From Terriglobia bacterium (lineage in GTDB: Bacteria; Acidobacteriota; Terriglobia; JAIQFV01), in NCBI GenBank assembly GCA_028716525.1, contig JAQUPQ010000036.1, positions 1 through 42,025 of the forward strand: a DNA stretch of 42,025 nt, written 5' to 3'. Both the position numbers and the translations under genes were made by a program. Shown here piece by piece: positions 28,801-35,594 of the stretch. Position 1 is the first letter of the stretch. Every line of letters begins with the position of its first letter. The notes under the pieces were generated by a model. The model saw only the letters and a program-made list of their open reading frames with translations. It did not search any database and was not told the origin of the DNA.

Positions 28801-30112
28801 ACAAAACGGCGTGGTGGTTTCCGAAGTGGGTGTTCCGGCTTCTCCACCCACCACACATGGGCGCATCTTTATTGATTTCCGCTCAGGCGTTGCGGCTAAG
28901 GGAAATGAGCTCGACGCGGGCACCATTAATATTGATACCGGCATGGCGCTGGTCAATCGGGGCAACGCAACGGCTCATATTGCCTTCAACGTGCAAGATA
29001 GCACCGGCATTGGAATCCCGGGAGCGAACGGGGGCGGCACGCTGGCGGTGGGGGCGCATACCGCGCTGTTCATCGATCAACTCAACACCTTGGCCCCAGG
29101 ATTCAATTTGCCGTCCAACTTTCCAACGGCAACAAAATTTGGCTCCTTGGACATTACAAGTGACCAGCCGCTTTCGATCCTGGCGTTGCGTTCCACCACC
29201 AATCAACGCAGTGACGTGCTGTTGACGAGCACGCCGGTTGTGGACATGACGCAATCGCCCGGTTCCGGTCCGATGCTCTTTGCACAGTTTGCCGACGGCG
29301 GGGGATTCACCACCCTCCTGATCTTGCTGAATCCGACGAATGCAGTGGAATCGGGGACGTTGCACTTTTTCCTCGACAATGGAACTCCCTTGACCGTGCA
29401 GGCGGTCGGTGGAACCTCCAATTCCACTTTCCCCTACAACATTCCCGCCAACGGAGTGTTTGTATTGCAGACCGATGGATCGCCTGCGGCCATCCATGCC
29501 GGCTCGGTTCAGGTGATTCCGGATCCGGGCTCGACTACTCCTGCGGGCGCGGGCGTGTTCAGCCTGACTCAGGGCGGAATTTTGGTGACGCAGTCGGGCG
29601 TTCCGTCCGCGACGTCGACCACGCATGCTCACATTTACGTGGATGAATCGAATACCCATGACACGGGTTTGGCGATTGCCAATCCTTCGGGGACTGCGAG
29701 GTCGGTGACGTTGGCGGCATTCCAAACCGACGGTGTGACACCGTCCGGGAGCAGCAACGGACCGGTCAATCTGGCCGGCAACGGTCATACCGCGGCCTTT
29801 GTGGGTCAGTTTATATCCAATCTCCCCCCAGGATTTACCGGGGTGTTGGATATTTCATCAACTCAGCCGTTCGTGGCGCTGACCTTGCGGTCGCTGGTCA
29901 ATACCCGCGGCGACACCTTGCTGACGACGTTTCCGATCGCCGACTTTTTCCAGACGCCCGTCATGCCGCTGGTGTTTCCTCAGATTGCTGATGGAGGCGG
30001 ATTCAAAACCCAGTTTATTTTCTTGAACACCAACGGCAGCGCTTCTAGTTTGGCACTGAGCTTCTTTGGCGACGACGGATCGGCGATGTCGCTAAGTAAA
30101 TCCGGCCGTTAG
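25835..30112 (+). CDS. Giant secreted BNR/Asp-box propeller protein with QIADGGG modules
   Basis: 1425 residues. An N-terminal hydrophobic segment at 10-29 (VLRFVVFVLALLCLVKGAVL) may be a signal peptide or an anchor; then a charged stretch (about 35-145). About 150-930: sialidase/VPS10-like propeller with Asp-box motifs such as VWRSTDGGTTWAPIF, ARMSDDGGATWSNQ and VYNSTDGGVTWNPYG. About 965-1425: the same modules as the preceding protein (AVFSLTQNGVVVSEVGVP, ADGGGFTTLLILLNP, HIYVDESNTHDTGLAIANP, FTGVLDIS), two complete and a third cut after FFGDDGSAMSL. Sialidase catalytic residues were not identified, so enzyme activity is not claimed. AGGGGGG precedes the ATG. The gene starts 101 bases after the SBBP gene. 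Confidence 0.87.
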   Translation: MFHKIQLSRVLRFVVFVLALLCLVKGAVLFSRSKSQDEPQQTTITASQSAKHAEAKGAHSPAARGRLSLQIAANVHKAGPSERQKIKEQDPVGPNLPKGMREENEEVSAQQLRDADAALRRGVEPGFPYDPDARSKAIRQMQEQESHLATAGPTWTVLGPFTIPNGGLAPGQTPAPVSGRVTSIAIDPTDSNKVYIGTAQGGVWRSTDGGTTWAPIFDNAQSLAIGALAIAPSSPGTLYVGTGEGNMINQGTQPGGAQSFFGVGLYRVDNADTTATLVGPINPQITVSGLTYNVFAGRSISKILVHPTSPGTIFVSTTSGFAGSSGTQLAGVPPMATLGLYRSINATADAGSVAFQKLVVSTSDSVDSPPTGNDSISDMVMEPGNPNNIIVGVMQGPGGNAYRSTNALAATPTFTQVLGVPGAPGWNLGVRMIFAINKVGSKVTVYVASGENPTSGCGAPGSGAARMSDDGGATWSNQVGGQGFCGAQCYYSMAMAVNPNDQQEVFLAGGKHDSCGGEILQKASGGGGLVRDDSGLHVDTHAIAYDSAGNVFIGNDGGIWKRPAGATAGSPWTNLNTAPLNTLQFEGLAVHPTDRNFTVAGTQDNGTEYQVTSPGNWRNAETGDGGYVLIDQNSTDTNNVIIYHNFSHLRPGDGIGFDRIVNTSCFPVQDSWPVRGDFGGSTSSTPACDGTAFYTHNGLNRSNNSLVYAPMALGPGNPNTLYYGTDRLYRSSDRGDTMTVVSQGPISSDSLGGVPLSTIAVSPQDDNYRLVGLKNGQVWGTSTGSSTLVSIGNGPFPANPSGSSSKFVGRAAFDPGNKDVAYIVFSFYAPAGQGVFKISNFGAAAGSSPTAPVWTAAGTGIPSIPINSFVVDPSNSNDLFAGTDIGVYNSTDGGVTWNPYGTGLPRVPVFDMAIQNSNRLLRIATFGRGIWEAPIQAQPAPHPTQVNVPGSGAGIFSTSGSAVNVKAGSAVVTSGPGNPAYGTAVFSLTQNGVVVSEVGVPASPPTTHGRIFIDFRSGVAAKGNELDAGTINIDTGMALVNRGNATAHIAFNVQDSTGIGIPGANGGGTLAVGAHTALFIDQLNTLAPGFNLPSNFPTATKFGSLDITSDQPLSILALRSTTNQRSDVLLTSTPVVDMTQSPGSGPMLFAQFADGGGFTTLLILLNPTNAVESGTLHFFLDNGTPLTVQAVGGTSNSTFPYNIPANGVFVLQTDGSPAAIHAGSVQVIPDPGSTTPAGAGVFSLTQGGILVTQSGVPSATSTTHAHIYVDESNTHDTGLAIANPSGTARSVTLAAFQTDGVTPSGSSNGPVNLAGNGHTAAFVGQFISNLPPGFTGVLDISSTQPFVALTLRSLVNTRGDTLLTTFPIADFFQTPVMPLVFPQIADGGGFKTQFIFLNTNGSASSLALSFFGDDGSAMSLSKSGR

Positions 30113-30199
30113 AGGATGATGTTTCGGTAGCCCTGTCTGCTTTTTGGGGTGGGGGCTTTTTCCGGGGTCTTAGACTTCCGGGAAACGAGAGATCGGTTT

Positions 30200-30520
30200 G
30201 CCTAAGTCCCGCTCGGCGCATGCGCGTCAACCTAAGCAACGGAAGGATGATATTCATAAATTCCAAGCTCCAAGAATCAAATGCCAAATAAGCTCCAAAA
30301 TCCAAATCCCAAACCAAGTGACCATTGTTCACTCCCTGTCCCACAGAGTAATTTTGTCGTGACTTTGAAACAAGACGATGGCTTTCACGGCGTGGTTTGG
30401 CAACTTGGAATTTGGAACCTGGTGATTATTTGGAGTTTGGGCATTGGACCTTGGAATTTATTCATGTGCTTGTTGCTCCCTTAGGTTGACGCGCATGCCC
30501 CTTGCGGGACGTTAGACAAA
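30200..30520. repeat. Composite inverted element with NNCCAAA heptamer arms (element 3)
   Basis: The outermost arms are CCTAAG-type with GCGCATGCGCGTCAACCTAA (30217-30236) facing TTAGGTTGACGCGCATGC (30481-30498); both sides also carry GTCCCGC or GCGGGAC further out. Inside, the left arm runs through seven 7-base words (TTCCAAG, CTCCAAG, AATCAAA, TGCCAAA, then CTCCAAA, ATCCAAA, TCCCAAA, 30261-30313). The right arm (30396-30456) carries the complementary TTTGGNN words. The loop (about 30321-30395) is unrelated. With about 120-base arms it could form one very large hairpin or cruciform. Confidence 0.88.
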
Positions 30521-30567
30521 TCATCGGTGCGTCGCGCTCGCGTATGGGCATCGCCAGAGCACGTCTG
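30504..30567 (+). repeat. Direct repeat with core GCGTCGCGCTC, copy 1
   Basis: Runs from GCGGGACG through AAATCATCGGT, GCGTCGCGCTC (30529-30539) and GTATGGGCATC to CAGAGCACGTCTG. Its left end overlaps the right arm of the composite inverted element. Confidence 0.75.
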
Positions 30568-30584
30568 CATGATTACCATCCATC

Positions 30585-30634
30585 AGCCGCATTCATGCGG
30601 CTTGTCCACCTCAGCCCGCCTCTTCAGGGGCGGG
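30585..30634. other. Two hairpins between the direct repeats
   Basis: AGCCGCAT, loop TC, ATGCGGCT (30585-30602), and CCCGCC/GGCGGG (30615-30634, loop of 8). No T-run follows either of them. They separate the two copies of the GCGTCGCGCTC repeat. Confidence 0.5.
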
Positions 30635-30686
30635 AAAACAGAAAATGATCCGTTGAACCAGGTGTTTATTTTTTCAGTTCCGCCCC

Positions 30687-30747
30687 GCGGGACGGCAGAT
30701 AAATTGTCACTGCGTCGCGCTCAAGTATCGGCGTCAGAGCACGTCTG
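30687..30747 (+). repeat. Direct repeat with core GCGTCGCGCTC, copy 2
   Basis: The same order of blocks as copy 1: GCGGGACGGCAGATAAATTG, then GCGTCGCGCTC (30712-30722), GTATCGGCGTC and CAGAGCACGTCTG. It ends 65 bases before the NHL-protein start. Confidence 0.75.
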
Positions 30748-30812
30748 GGCTGTTCAGCCGATCCTCCATAGTGGAATGTGGTATCTTTAGTGCAGGGCAC
30801 GAGCTTGCGCTC

Positions 30813-33800
30813 ATGGTTTCATTCGGGCCACGTTTTTCTGTCAGATATTCGGTGACAACACAAACGCAACGATCCATCCTTTGCTGTTCAGCCTTGTTTG
30901 TATTTTGCTTGCTGACGATCTGCGCGACGGCTACTGCACAACCAAGGATCACCTCCATCAATCCCTCCCAAGGTTCGATTGCAGGTGGAACCGCCGTGAC
31001 ATTGACCGGGACAGGGTTCACAGGCACCGAGCTTACTGTTGAGGGAATCCTCATCACTCCCACGTCGCTTACGGACACTCAACTCGTTTTTGTTGCCCCG
31101 GCGCACGACAATGGCATTGCCAGCGTCAAGTTGAGCGGCAACGGTCCCAACGCTTACGCTGAATTCCTCTATCTGCCTCCGCCGTTGAAGATCCTGCCTG
31201 CGGGTTACATCACTACCGTGATGGGCGTAGGGCAGTTTCGTGGGAACGGCCGCCCTGCCACGAACGCCATGATTGACGCCGGGTCCGCGAGTTTGGCGAT
31301 TGGATCCGACGGCGCCCTTTACATCAGCGAGCCGAGCCAGAACACCGTCCGACGCATCCGCCCTGACGGCGTGATTGAAGCCTATGCGGGGCGAGGCCTT
31401 GGAACGTGTTGCAATCTCGGCGACGGCGGGCCCGCGCTTGCGGCCTATTTGAGTCACCCGCGGGGAATCGATCTGGACCCAAATGGGAATCTCTTTTTGG
31501 CCGACAGCCTGGCCACCAGCAGCATTCGAAGGGTTGACGCACACACCGGGATCATCACGACTGTTGCGGGCGGGCTTTCGCCCGGTTTTTCCGGTGATGG
31601 AGGCCCGGCATCACAGGCCCAGCTGAATGATCCGCTGCTGTTGGCTTTCGACGGCGCAGGGAATTTGTTCGTCCTGGACTGGGGCAATGTGCGTATTCGC
31701 AGGATCGATACGCACGGAATCATTACAACCATCGCAGGAACCGGAGTCGTGGGTGATGCGGGCGATGGCGGCCCGGCGGCCAGCGCCACTTTCAACATCG
31801 GCGTTGACGACGGCGGCGGGTTGGCGGCGGACCGATCCGGCAATGTTTATTTGGCGGACAGCCACAACGGACGGGTGCGACGCATAGATGCGCTGACAGG
31901 CATCATCACCCCTTTCGCCAATGGCGTTGGGGACGTTGACGCGGTCGCCACCGATGTCACCGGTAATGTCTACGTCGGCAGCAATTACTATTCCGACACG
32001 CGCGGCCGCGTTCTGAAGTTCTCTCCGTCGGGGACTCTGCTGCAAGGATGGGGAAGCGGTCTCGGTTTCTCTCCGGACGGCAGCCCCGCTGCTTCAAGCC
32101 CCTTCGGCAATGTCCAGCGGATTCGAATCGACGCTTCCGGCAATATCGTCTTCGCGGAATACGATTCCAGCCGCATCCGGCGCATCAATATCACCACGGG
32201 TTTGCTGGAAACGGTTGCCGGAATGGGCCCGAACATCATTGGGAAAAACGGATCACCGCTGGCCACGGTGCTCAACGATCCGGGAACAGACTTCAGGTTT
32301 CTCGCGGATGGAGAAATTGTGACGGCGGAAGGTGGCAGCAATATTGTCCGCCGGGTGGATCTGAACGGCATCGCAACTCCGATCGCCGGCGACGGTTTGA
32401 TTAACTTTACTTCCACGCCTCCGTCTTCGCCCGCCCTGCAGGTGGCGATATACCCTGGAAGCGTTGCCGTTGCTCCGGACGGAGATATCTACATTGTGAA
32501 TGGCAGTGGCGCCGATATTCTTCGACTTGACCGTCGCGGAACGCTCCGTGCTGTTACTTCGAACAGCGGCGGATTCTCCGGCGATGGCGGCCCGGCAAGC
32601 GCCGCAGCACTCGCAAACACCGGACAGATTGCCTTCGACGAGGCAGGGAACCTTTTCATCGCCGACACGGGCAATAATCGAATCCGCCGCATCGACGGGC
32701 GCACCGGCATCATCACTACGGTCGCGGGCAACGGCTCGACTCCCGATTGTGGCGACGGCGGCCCGGCCGTGAATGCTTGCCTGAACACGCCCTACGGCGT
32801 CGCCGTCGATACCGACGGCAGCTTTTACATTGGCGAAGGCGATCAGACCGTGCGCCGCGTTGATCCGAGCGGCATGATTTCAACGCTGCACAAAGGGAAT
32901 GGAAGCGGACCCGGAAACTTCCTCGCAATCAACCCGGCGCACAACATTTTCGTTTCACCCTTTGCCTGCCGGCTCGAGCCCAGTGGACATTGGTATTGTC
33001 CACCCTTCCGGGGATTTGGTCCTCCGGGGATAGGCGACGGCGGACCGGTATCACAAGCGAATCAAGGCGCCGGGGATCTAATCGGAGGGATTGCGACAGA
33101 CTCCGAAGGAAATCTCATTTTCACGGACGGCATCATGCGCCGCATTCGTGCCATCCGTTTTGGCGCCGTCATTTCGGAATCGGGATCGACGGTGAACGCG
33201 ACAGGGGGTTCGTTTCAAAATGCGCCCGAGGCGGGAGCTTTTTCCAATGCGCTTCAAGCCACGGTGAATTCTCCGGATGGCAACTTGGAAAACGGCATTC
33301 GCGTGGATTTCACGGCGCCGACAACGGGTCCGTCCTGCGCGTTCCCGAATGGAAAGACTAACTATTCAGTCCTTACGGATTTGAACGGAGTCGCATCGGC
33401 AAGATGTGCCGCCAACAAGGCCGTAGGCAGCTACTCTGTTTTCGCCACACCACTGGCTCTGGGCAGTGCAGCCACCTTCTCACTCACCAACCTGGCAGCG
33501 CCGGTGGTCAATCTTTCACCGGCATTTCTCCTGTTCGGGAATCAGGCTGTCGGCACAACGAGCGCGTCGAAATCCATCGTGCTCACAAATTCCGGCGCGG
33601 TGGCGCTCGCCATTACGAGCATTAGTGTCAGCGGCAGTTTCAATGAAAACAACAACTGTGGAACGAGCCTGAGCGCCGGTTCAAGTTGCAGCATCAATGT
33701 GACCTTCGCGCCGACTACGTCGGGATGGCAAAGAGGAACACTTTCCATCACTGACAACTCCGGCGACAGTCCGCACAAAGTATCTTTGTTGGGTACAACA

Positions 33801-33860
33801 ATTCTCTCCCGAGACGAAGCGGGTACCCTCCAAGACAGAGAGAGGCTGGGTCAAAAGTGA
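30813..33860 (+). CDS. Secreted NHL-repeat protein with IPT, Ig-like and ASH-type domains
   Basis: 1015 residues from ATG 30813. An in-frame GTG at 30771 would only lengthen the region ahead of the signal peptide, whose core is SALFVFCLLTICATATA-Q. About 32-115: IPT/TIG domain (ITSINPSQGSIAGGTAVTLT). About 125-790: NHL propeller blades with repeating GDGGPA, GNLFLADS, IRRVD and GIITTVAG segments. About 795-890: Ig-like domain (SGSTVNATGGSFQNAPEAG, GVASARCAANKAVGSYSV). About 895-995: ASH/choice-of-anchor-D type (LFGNQAVGTTSASKSIVLTN, SSCSINVTFAPTTSG). Such architecture is typical of acidobacterial exported proteins that bind other proteins or glycans. The stop overlaps the start of the next gene by 4 bases (GTGA). 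Confidence 0.87.
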   Translation: MVSFGPRFSVRYSVTTQTQRSILCCSALFVFCLLTICATATAQPRITSINPSQGSIAGGTAVTLTGTGFTGTELTVEGILITPTSLTDTQLVFVAPAHDNGIASVKLSGNGPNAYAEFLYLPPPLKILPAGYITTVMGVGQFRGNGRPATNAMIDAGSASLAIGSDGALYISEPSQNTVRRIRPDGVIEAYAGRGLGTCCNLGDGGPALAAYLSHPRGIDLDPNGNLFLADSLATSSIRRVDAHTGIITTVAGGLSPGFSGDGGPASQAQLNDPLLLAFDGAGNLFVLDWGNVRIRRIDTHGIITTIAGTGVVGDAGDGGPAASATFNIGVDDGGGLAADRSGNVYLADSHNGRVRRIDALTGIITPFANGVGDVDAVATDVTGNVYVGSNYYSDTRGRVLKFSPSGTLLQGWGSGLGFSPDGSPAASSPFGNVQRIRIDASGNIVFAEYDSSRIRRINITTGLLETVAGMGPNIIGKNGSPLATVLNDPGTDFRFLADGEIVTAEGGSNIVRRVDLNGIATPIAGDGLINFTSTPPSSPALQVAIYPGSVAVAPDGDIYIVNGSGADILRLDRRGTLRAVTSNSGGFSGDGGPASAAALANTGQIAFDEAGNLFIADTGNNRIRRIDGRTGIITTVAGNGSTPDCGDGGPAVNACLNTPYGVAVDTDGSFYIGEGDQTVRRVDPSGMISTLHKGNGSGPGNFLAINPAHNIFVSPFACRLEPSGHWYCPPFRGFGPPGIGDGGPVSQANQGAGDLIGGIATDSEGNLIFTDGIMRRIRAIRFGAVISESGSTVNATGGSFQNAPEAGAFSNALQATVNSPDGNLENGIRVDFTAPTTGPSCAFPNGKTNYSVLTDLNGVASARCAANKAVGSYSVFATPLALGSAATFSLTNLAAPVVNLSPAFLLFGNQAVGTTSASKSIVLTNSGAVALAITSISVSGSFNENNNCGTSLSAGSSCSINVTFAPTTSGWQRGTLSITDNSGDSPHKVSLLGTTILSRDEAGTLQDRERLGQK

Positions 33861-34237
33861 ACATTAAGACTGAGGATCCGAAATCGATCGCGTTGCAATT
33901 TAACAATTGCATCAACAATCGGGACCTCGATGGGCTGGCCAAGCTGATGAGTGACGACCACACCTTCATCGATCGCGAGGGAAAGGTGAGTCAGTCCAAA
34001 CAGACAATGGTCGACGGCTGGAGAAATTTCTTCCGGGCATTTCCTCATTACAAGAATACTTTCAATCACATTGTGTCCAAGGACAACGTGGTTTTCATTC
34101 GTGGTTTCGCTTTCTGGTCGGAAGAGAACCCGCACGATCCGGTGATTTGGACGGCCACCATTGTCGACGATCTCGTCCGCGAGTGGCGCGTCTATGTCGA
34201 TACACCAGAAAACAGGGAACGATTCAATCTTACGTGA
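33857..34237 (+). CDS. SnoaL-like (NTF2-fold) small protein
   Basis: 126 residues with the usual SnoaL/NTF2-like outline: N-terminal helix (SIALQFNNCINNRDLDGLAK), LMSDDHTFIDREGKV, then helix DGWRNFFRAFPHYKNTFNH and C-terminal strands VVFIRGFAFW, VIWTATIVDD and EWRVYVDT. This cone-shaped fold serves as polyketide cyclase, steroid isomerase or ligand-binding scaffold; no catalytic pair can be named with certainty. There is no signal peptide, so it is cytoplasmic, unlike the upstream NHL protein. It starts with GTG, overlapping the NHL stop in GTGA, which points to translational coupling despite the different compartments. Confidence 0.8.
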   Translation: MNIKTEDPKSIALQFNNCINNRDLDGLAKLMSDDHTFIDREGKVSQSKQTMVDGWRNFFRAFPHYKNTFNHIVSKDNVVFIRGFAFWSEENPHDPVIWTATIVDDLVREWRVYVDTPENRERFNLT

Positions 34238-34430
34238 AGTCTTGGCGACGATTGAGCGCAACGCACCACCCCAATTTCAGAATTCTACAGAGGTGAATTC
34301 GCAAAGAGCCTCATACCTGCGGCATCCTCAGACAGAGACATTTTCTGTTATCATGGCGCATCAATATGTCTTCAGCGTTAAGGTATCGGGGCCAAATTCA
34401 ATCAAAAATCCATCGGAGGTGGGTATAAGT

Positions 34431-34856
34431 ATGAAGAAGGTGAGCTGGATTCTGCTCGTGGTGGTCGGTGTGTTGACATTGATTGCGAGTTTGGGATCCG
34501 TGTATGTGGCATTAAACCAGGCGCCGGACGGATTGGTGGGACCGAATCAAACGTTGGTGGACGTCCCGGGGGCCCCGGCGCAGGTGGTGCGAAACATCAG
34601 CGCCCGCCGATTGACTGCCGCCTCCTATGCCGCCGCATTCTCGTTGTTATTCTTGGCAGTGGTGTGGTTCCCGTATCGCCGCGGTGAAGTGTGGAGTTGG
34701 TGGACCATTCTGGTGACGGCGTTGCTTTTAGTTCTCTTGACAAGCGCTCGAGTGCCGGCTTTAGGCACGTCGTCGGGAGTTGTTGCAGCGCTCATTCAGT
34801 TTGGTTTGATAGTGATTGCGTTGCTCTTTGATGTGAAACGACTGCGGAAGGCGTAG
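34431..34856 (+). CDS. Small integral membrane protein, unknown function
   Basis: 141 residues, four predicted membrane helices: about 5-25 (WILLVVVGVLTLIASLGSVY), 58-78 (AASYAAAFSLLFLAVVWF), 87-107 (WWTILVTALLLVLLTSA) and 115-135 (VVAALIQFGLIVIALLF), with a basic C-terminus (DVKRLRKA). No family was recognised. ATG 34431 is preferred because GGAGG lies 12 bases before it and the first helix follows at once; an in-frame ATG at 34353 would add a poorly conserved-looking stretch. An extended -10-like TGTTATCAT (34346-34354) lies in the 190-base gap to the upstream gene. Confidence 0.7.
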   Translation: MKKVSWILLVVVGVLTLIASLGSVYVALNQAPDGLVGPNQTLVDVPGAPAQVVRNISARRLTAASYAAAFSLLFLAVVWFPYRRGEVWSWWTILVTALLLVLLTSARVPALGTSSGVVAALIQFGLIVIALLFDVKRLRKA

Positions 34857-34884
34857 CGGACTTGAGTGCTTCAGTGCCTGTGGT

Positions 34885-35213
34885 GGTCAGCGATCAGCTG
34901 ACAGCCGTCAGCCAAAAGCTGTAAGCCTCAAGCCCTAGGCGCTCCTGAAAAAAATGTAAAACAAGGTTTCGCAATTTGGTTTGAAGATACCTGAGAGTGG
35001 TCACATTTCCACGGTGAACCCCGCCTTCGCCCTTCGCCGCTGGCGAAGGGCTCGGACGGGGCTATTTTTTCCAGGCCCTTCGGGCCTTGACTTTGTTGAT
35101 CCACAAAAGGTGATCATTCTTTCCGTACCCCCGAAATCTCTTTGTTGATTGCTTTGGGCTTTTGGCTTGAGGCTTATAGCAGTTCGCTGAGAACTGATTG
35201 CTGACAACTGATT
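34885..35213. repeat. Inverted heptamer-array element, NNNNAGC type (element 4)
   Basis: The left arm is eight uninterrupted 7-base words, 34885-34940 (GGTCAGC, GATCAGC, TGACAGC, CGTCAGC, CAAAAGC, TGTAAGC, CTCAAGC, CCTAGGC). The right arm is nine words of the complementary form, 35151-35213 (GCTTTGG, GCTTTTG, GCTTGAG, GCTTATA ... ACTGATT). The words belong to the same NNNNAGC class as the element at 4220-4411, but here the central part is 210 bases and contains a terminator-like hairpin pair. Confidence 0.88.
35019..35070 (+). terminator. Strong hairpin with T-run inside heptamer element 4
   Basis: GCCCTTCGCC/GGCGAAGGGC (35029-35051) with flanking CCCCG/CGGGG (35019-35023, 35057-35061), followed by TTTTTT at 35065-35070. 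A second hairpin, AGGCCC/GGGCCT with loop TTC, lies at 35073-35087. It could end the transcript from the NHL, SnoaL and membrane-protein genes. Confidence 0.65.
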
Positions 35214-35594
35214 ATTTTGAAAGAAAATGGCTCGAAGGAGGTCAAATGGGCGTATGATACCGGCTGTGGGGGTATTCAGACGAAAATCCTGGCACAGATG
35301 TAAGCGAAGCATCTCGCCTGCCGAGTGCGGAGCACGGGAAGAGCTTCTCGAACTCCGCGGGTGACCTCCTTCATAATCCAGCCTCGATTGGTGCAATCCT
35401 CACGTCGACAATTCATCTTGCGAATCATCACCTTTTCCAATAGAGACCAGTTTGTATAGCGCGCGCTGCATAGCGGTCGAATGTACATTTCGGCCATAAC
35501 GTTTAGGCGACCTTGACGGACCATTCGAGTAATGCGCGACCGAGCCGCGCCTCGAAGTGACGTCTCCGTCCCGCTTTTTTCAGTGAGGTAATTG
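35214..35594. other. Intergenic stretch with no convincing gene
   Basis: 381 bases between element 4 and the radical SAM gene. It has an excellent ribosome-binding-site-like AAGGAGGT (35235-35242) followed by an ATG at 35246, but that frame stops after three codons. A minus-strand frame runs through 35276-35540 (containing RYTNWSLLEKVMIRKMNC) and continues antisense into the radical SAM gene. It is not recognised and probably not real, although decay of a former gene is possible. Confidence 0.4.

Noticed and set aside
25835-30112. Calling the BNR protein a sialidase
   Set aside because: Asp-box motifs occur in many propellers; the arginine triad and other catalytic residues of sialidases were not found.
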